64,000 nt of DNA from Baylisascaris procyonis (Eukaryota > Nematoda > Chromadorea > Rhabditida > Ascarididae): NCBI GenBank assembly GCA_037389465.1, contig JAZARR010000205.1, positions 124,001 through 188,000 of the forward strand, read 5' to 3'. The notes beneath the pieces were generated by a model. The model made no database searches, had not been told where the DNA came from, and was given only the letters and a program-made list of their open reading frames with translations. The position numbers and the translations under genes are program-made. Below, piece after piece: positions 60,995 to 64,000 of this stretch. Each line of letters begins with the position of its first letter. Position 1 is the first letter of the stretch.

Positions 60995-63547
60995 CTATTT
61001 AAGTTTTGAATACATTTCAGTGAGTTGCTTAGCAAAATATTGCTTTAACTGTGATCGTTTATTTTTCATTGTTGGTGTTAGTAGATCATTTATTATGGTG
61101 AATCGTTCCGATGATATAAATATATCTTTCACCTGAAAAAAAAAAGAAGAATTCTTTCAATGATCCGTTAAGTTTTTTATTCAAATTGATTCTTGCAATT
61201 ATTTAAAAAATATTTCATATTTAAAAAAAAAAAACAACTTAAAAATCTATCGATTTGAACGAAATATTTGCTTGCATATACAAGGATCGTTACGAATCAA
61301 ATCGCATTGGAACATTGATTATTTTGAGGATTTATTGAGATTTAAATTCATATATGCGACAAGTATAAGACTGACTATAAATTAAGAGGTAATAAAATTC
61401 CACTCTGAAGGTGAAACTCGATAATAGGTTACACTTACCTACTTTTATTGTAATAACTCCCATTTTATTACTACAATAATTTACTGAACTAGTAAGTTAT
61501 TGCAAAATAATTCACAGAAAAAAGACTAATCGAGTTGAATGAGGATTTAACGAAGTTTGTGCTTCAGCGAAAAATCGGTAAAAAGTTATAGCAAGCAACT
61601 GCTATTATATTCGAATAAGCGACGAAATAACGAAATTAAGTTCCGTAAAAATCATCGCTTCAAAGGAATTAACCTCCGTTAAAATTATCCGTTCGAAGGA
61701 ATTAAATCAACATAATTAAGTTTTTTCTAAAAGTAACCTGCTCAAATGAATTAAGTCCCGACTTGCGACCAATAGCAATCATATCATCAAAAATCATCTT
61801 CTTCACATCTGGATTACGATATATTTCAACAACTTTCATTGCTTTAAAGTTTAACTTTTCTTTAGCAGCTGCTAAAACAGTCTGAAAAATTCAAATTATT
61901 TAAGAAACAAAATTTTAGATATCGGCCGCATTTGAAAGGATATCCTCAAGGATACTCCATGAAAGTGCCTCTCATAGCATGGAAAAAATAAAATTCTCTT
62001 ATCCATAACAAAGTTTTATTAAAGAAAGAATTGAGCTTTTGTAAATGTTGAAATATTAAGCCTGAACAGATGGAAAAATCCACAATAATTGGAAAACAAG
62101 AATAAGTTTCAACAAACGTTATAGGCGCTAATGCAAATATTGCACTCTATGATTGCTACAAGAGCAATAGAGCTGTGAATTGTACTACTTGTAAAGTTAG
62201 AAAATCCAAGAAAAATCGAAGCCAAGATAAATTAATGACGAATAAAAATGAAAACGTTTTTTTCGCTCAAATAGTTTGAATGGAGTTATAGGCAGATGAA
62301 ATGAATTAGGCATGAAAACACCGAAGTTAACACAAAATTTCTTATAAAAAGTTCCAGAAAAGATTTTGATATCTTTGAAAGCTCGAAAACCGACAACTGC
62401 TAATACCTTGAGGTAGGCGACAAATAAGGAAGAAAAAAATCCTAGTGGACAGGAAAAGTAAGAAAGCAATTTTAGAGTATAAATGTTAAGGAAGTGATTA
62501 CTACCAACTATTTTTTCACTTTAGAGTTGTTGAATACGAATGAAGAAACATAGCTGGTATTAATCAAAATTTAAGAATCCAATATATTCATATATTTTTT
62601 TAAAAAAACTTCTTAAAATGAACCTCTTCGTTGGGTACAACGATTGCTATTAGACATGTCTTCAAACTTTCTCCATAGACAAATGTCTGTAGCACGTATT
62701 GTGAACGATCATAAATGCTTTCTATTTTATCTGGACAAATGAATTCTCCCTGTAAAAGAAAAAAAGGCGTTAATCAAATAATACTATTATTTATCACTTT
62801 TCTATCATTAAGAATAACTGATATTTGATTTGCATAAATAACTATGAAATGATAGATTTTGATTAAATTAACTATGAAATGATAGATTTTCAATTAAATT
62901 CGGTAAAAGATTGGAAGATAGCCAAGAAATAATACTTCGCAACATGGAATAAATGTACTATGTAATTTCGATGAATAAGTATTTAGTAATTATTTAAATT
63001 CAAACGCTCAATTCAAAAGATATCACTTGCAAATGTGGTTCTCTACTTTCTTCCTTCCTTTAGATTTCTATGCTACCATTTGCATGAAACCACTTCTTGA
63101 CCGCAGATATCATGCACATCGCATGAGCTATGTCCAAGGATATAAATACAGGAAGCTTAATAAATCTTTTTCGTTCTCTAGGCTTAGATCGAACCTATGA
63201 ATTTTTATCACTTTATCTTTCTTAATTCATTGTTCTGATCATTTTTCATCGAACATATAAAAATAAACATGCGTATGAATGCTGAGCTATTCAAAAAATC
63301 GAATCTAAAATATGTAAATGATAAATAAAAAAAAGTAAAGCGATCACATTGGTATGTTTTTTTTAACCTGTTGCAATTTGAATATATGTTTTTTACGATC
63401 GATAATTTTCAATGTACCCCGTTCAGTCCATTTGCCAATATCACCTGAATGTAACCATCCATCCGCGTCCAACACTTCATTAGTAATCTCGTCATTTTTA
63501 TAATAACCTTTGAAAACATGTGCACCTCGAATACACACCTCACCAGC
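60995..63547 (-). CDS. ACSL: Second long-chain acyl-CoA synthetase (ACSL family), 3' part only, runs off window
   Basis: C-terminal 195 residues of an ACSL paralogue. Exons: 63547-63368, 62749-62624, 61881-61738, 61132-60995 (stop TAG at 60997-60995). The first exon carries [31 protein letters not shown] and [12 protein letters not shown]; the next reads [20 protein letters not shown]; the last ends EMYSKLK. Each exon has exactly the length and phase of its counterpart in the gene at 45691-56141 (180, 126, 144 and 138 nt), so they are tandem duplicates in the same orientation. Protein divergence is clear in the 144-nt exon and modest in the signature exon, so the duplication is not very recent. 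The next 5' exon (GQTECSAV region) is not found in the remaining 450 bp, so the adjacent intron runs past the window end. Acceptor TTTTAG at 63548, donors GTTAAA, GTTCAT and GTTACT. Confidence 0.92.
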
Positions 63548-64000
63548 CTAAAACATTCGTCATTTTTATCACATTTTTTTGAACTTTCTTTTAAGATCCC
63601 ACTTTTGAGGAATACTGTGGGAATGGGGAAGGTGTGGGATGAGGTGGCCGCGAGTGTGAGGCATTAATTTTTAATTGGCACACTCAAAGAATTCCGAAAA
63701 ATTCCTTAGTAATGCGTTGAAGCTTAAAGATCAACTGTGGTTCCTGAAGCGAATACTGAATACAATTGCCCTCAAACGCCGAAATTTGGAGGATTACATC
63801 GCTATTGAATTTACCTCAGCATTTTTTTTATTGAACAATCGTGGGCTACGAGTGATCATGCTGTCTTCCACTTATTCAAAAAAGGTGATCATAAAAGATA
63901 AGAAAAATCAACATTATCAAAAAATCTTACAGCACAAAGATTATCGGCACTATTTAACTCGCTAATTAATTAATTAATTAATTTTTTTTTGAAGGCAAAC
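63548..64000. other. Probable intron of the second ACSL, cut by the window edge
   Basis: No counterpart of the preceding ACSL exon (GQTECSAVG region) is found here; a TTAA/ATTA-rich tail ends the window. A plus-strand open frame over 63675-63965 is AT-rich and has no support. Confidence 0.5.

Overview
The window is AT-rich animal nuclear DNA with many spliced genes, long A/T runs and (TA)n arrays. Introns are GT-AG, and many acceptors end TTTCAG or TTTTAG. Protein content (a THAP protein with extra zinc-binding segments, tandem ACSL genes), short T-rich acceptors and two 5' leaders that begin right after an acceptor fit a nematode best. That assignment is an inference, because no species marker is visible. 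No prokaryotic or viral gene organisation was seen.

Layout. 1-12760: mostly non-coding, with a possible LTR-like remnant (about 2160-2670), a coding-like remnant (3677-4006), a tRNA-like relic and two TA arrays. 12765-15180 (+): exon-like blocks with correct splice phases but in-frame stops, probably a decaying gene, followed by a C-rich block. 15915-16962: copy 1 of a roughly 1.05-kb dispersed repeat carrying tRNA-derived modules. 17193-23907 (-): a nine-exon gene of unknown function with a C-terminal BESS-like stretch. 28788-38501 (+): a twelve-exon gene for a roughly 556-residue protein with an N-terminal THAP zinc finger, a central C-x2-C...H-x3-C segment and a C2H2-type finger near the C-terminus. 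39265-40402: copy 2 of the dispersed repeat. 42575-45382 (+): at least five exons of an unrecognised, Ser/Tyr/Pro-rich protein, possibly lacking upstream exons. 45691-56141 (-): a complete fifteen-exon long-chain acyl-CoA synthetase (ACSL). 60995-63547 (-): the 3' four exons of a second ACSL, the rest lying beyond the window edge.

How they relate. The two ACSL genes are head-to-tail paralogues whose four comparable exons have identical lengths and phases. They would activate fatty acids at a membrane, and the upstream gene may start with a transmembrane anchor. The unknown gene at 17-24 kb and the THAP gene diverge from a 4.9-kb intergenic region. The 42-45 kb gene and the first ACSL converge with only about 308 bp between their stop codons.

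All exon joins were worked out by hand from reading frame and splice sites. Every internal junction proposed for the five main genes keeps frame, but transcript data are needed where alternatives are given.
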